A stretch of 15,778 nucleotides of DNA, taken from contig DFQX01000098.1 in NCBI GenBank assembly GCA_002381155.1, positions 1-15,778 of the forward strand, in the 5' to 3' direction. The notes under the pieces are model-generated. The model was not told the DNA's origin. It worked only from the letters and a program-made list of their open reading frames with translations, and did no database searches. This document shows positions 15,559 to 15,778 of the stretch, in pieces. Position numbers and translations under genes: made by a program. Position 1 is the first letter of the stretch. Each line of letters begins with the position of its first letter. This stretch comes from Flavobacteriaceae bacterium UBA3478. Its GTDB lineage: Bacteria > Bacteroidota > Bacteroidia > Flavobacteriales > Flavobacteriaceae.

Positions 15559-15778
15559 TACCAGTCTGCTAATGAGGCGTTAAAAATATCTTGAGTAATT
15601 CGTTCAAACAGCACCTCGTGGGCCTCCGCTTTTACACTTTCTAAAAGGCTCGTTGCAGGAAAGTCGTAAAAGAAACTAAAACGCTTTTCGAAGATTGAAT
15701 CCTCTTTCGTATTGTTGTTAAATCTAACATTTACTGCCATGTTTAACCGGTTTTGAGCAGCGGATTGATTCGCGGTTG
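15558..15778 (-). CDS. lptE: LPS-assembly lipoprotein LptE family protein (5' end off window)
   Basis: Only the C-terminal 72 residues are visible. The frame stays open past the Met at 15740 to the window edge, reading TANQSAAQNRLNMAVNVRF, so that Met is internal and not the start. The segment NRLNMAVNVRFNNNTKEDSI, then FFYDF and the terminal ITQDIFNASLADW, matches the end of Bacteroidota LptE-family proteins as I know them. These lipoproteins plug LptD at the outer membrane and help deliver lipopolysaccharide. The lipoprotein signal is outside the window. Its stop overlaps the next gene's ATG. The order lptE - TPR-like - secG - groES - groEL supports the call. Confidence 0.82.
   Translation of the reverse strand, partial: TANQSAAQNRLNMAVNVRFNNNTKEDSIFEKRFSFFYDFPATSLLESVKAEAHEVLFERITQDIFNASLADW

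Noticed and set aside
15558..15740. A separate 60-residue gene starting at the Met at 15740
   Set aside because: The frame is open upstream to the window edge and the upstream residues also fit the LptE family, so this is the end of a longer gene.
1..15778. tRNA, rRNA, CRISPR, insertion sequence, phage or defence genes
   Set aside because: All sequence is accounted for by core genes and short intergenic gaps; no transposase, integrase, repeat array or terminal inverted repeat was seen.

Overview
The window looks like a chromosomal core region of a member of the Bacteroidota, most likely of the Flavobacteriales. Supporting signs are the gene order lptE - TPR-like protein - secG - groES - groEL, a purH - mreB - mreC - mreD - mrdA - rodA string, Bacteroidota-type promoters (TTG, about 20 bases, TAnnTTTG), weak or absent Shine-Dalgarno sequences, and an AT-leaning, uniform composition. 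There are no RNA genes, mobile elements, CRISPR arrays or phage genes, and no stretch of more than 300 bases lacks a gene.

Layout from left to right. Bases 1-1769, minus strand: surE followed by lpxB, whose 3' end is cut off by the window edge, with a good promoter upstream of surE. Bases 1840-3969, plus strand: a lipoprotein tail-specific protease (Prc/Tsp), divergent from surE and convergent with rodA only 4 bases away. Bases 3974-11506, minus strand: a tightly packed string of a free-methionine-(R)-sulfoxide-reductase-like GAF protein, purH, mreB, mreC, mreD, mrdA (PBP2) and rodA. It probably forms one operon of about 7.5 kb driven by a near-perfect promoter at 11525-11555. Bases 11555-12247, plus strand: a fusion of a heavy-metal-associated (HMA) domain with a MauE/DoxX-like membrane domain, ending at a strong bidirectional terminator. 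Bases 12317-14235, minus strand: groES-groEL. Bases 14311-15778, minus strand: lptE (5' end off the window), a TPR-like hypothetical protein and secG, ending at a hairpin terminator.

Functionally the window is rich in envelope biogenesis: the elongasome (MreBCD, PBP2, RodA), lipid A synthesis (LpxB), lipopolysaccharide delivery (LptE), protein export (SecG), envelope proteolysis (Prc) and protein folding (GroESL), with purine synthesis (PurH) embedded in the cell-shape operon. I do not see a previously undescribed defence, mobile or biosynthetic system. The best second looks are the overlapping face-to-face promoters at 11507-11555, the HMA-MauE fusion, the three-armed hairpin behind secG, a Cys/His cluster in PBP2 and the loss of one redox cysteine in the methionine sulfoxide reductase homologue.
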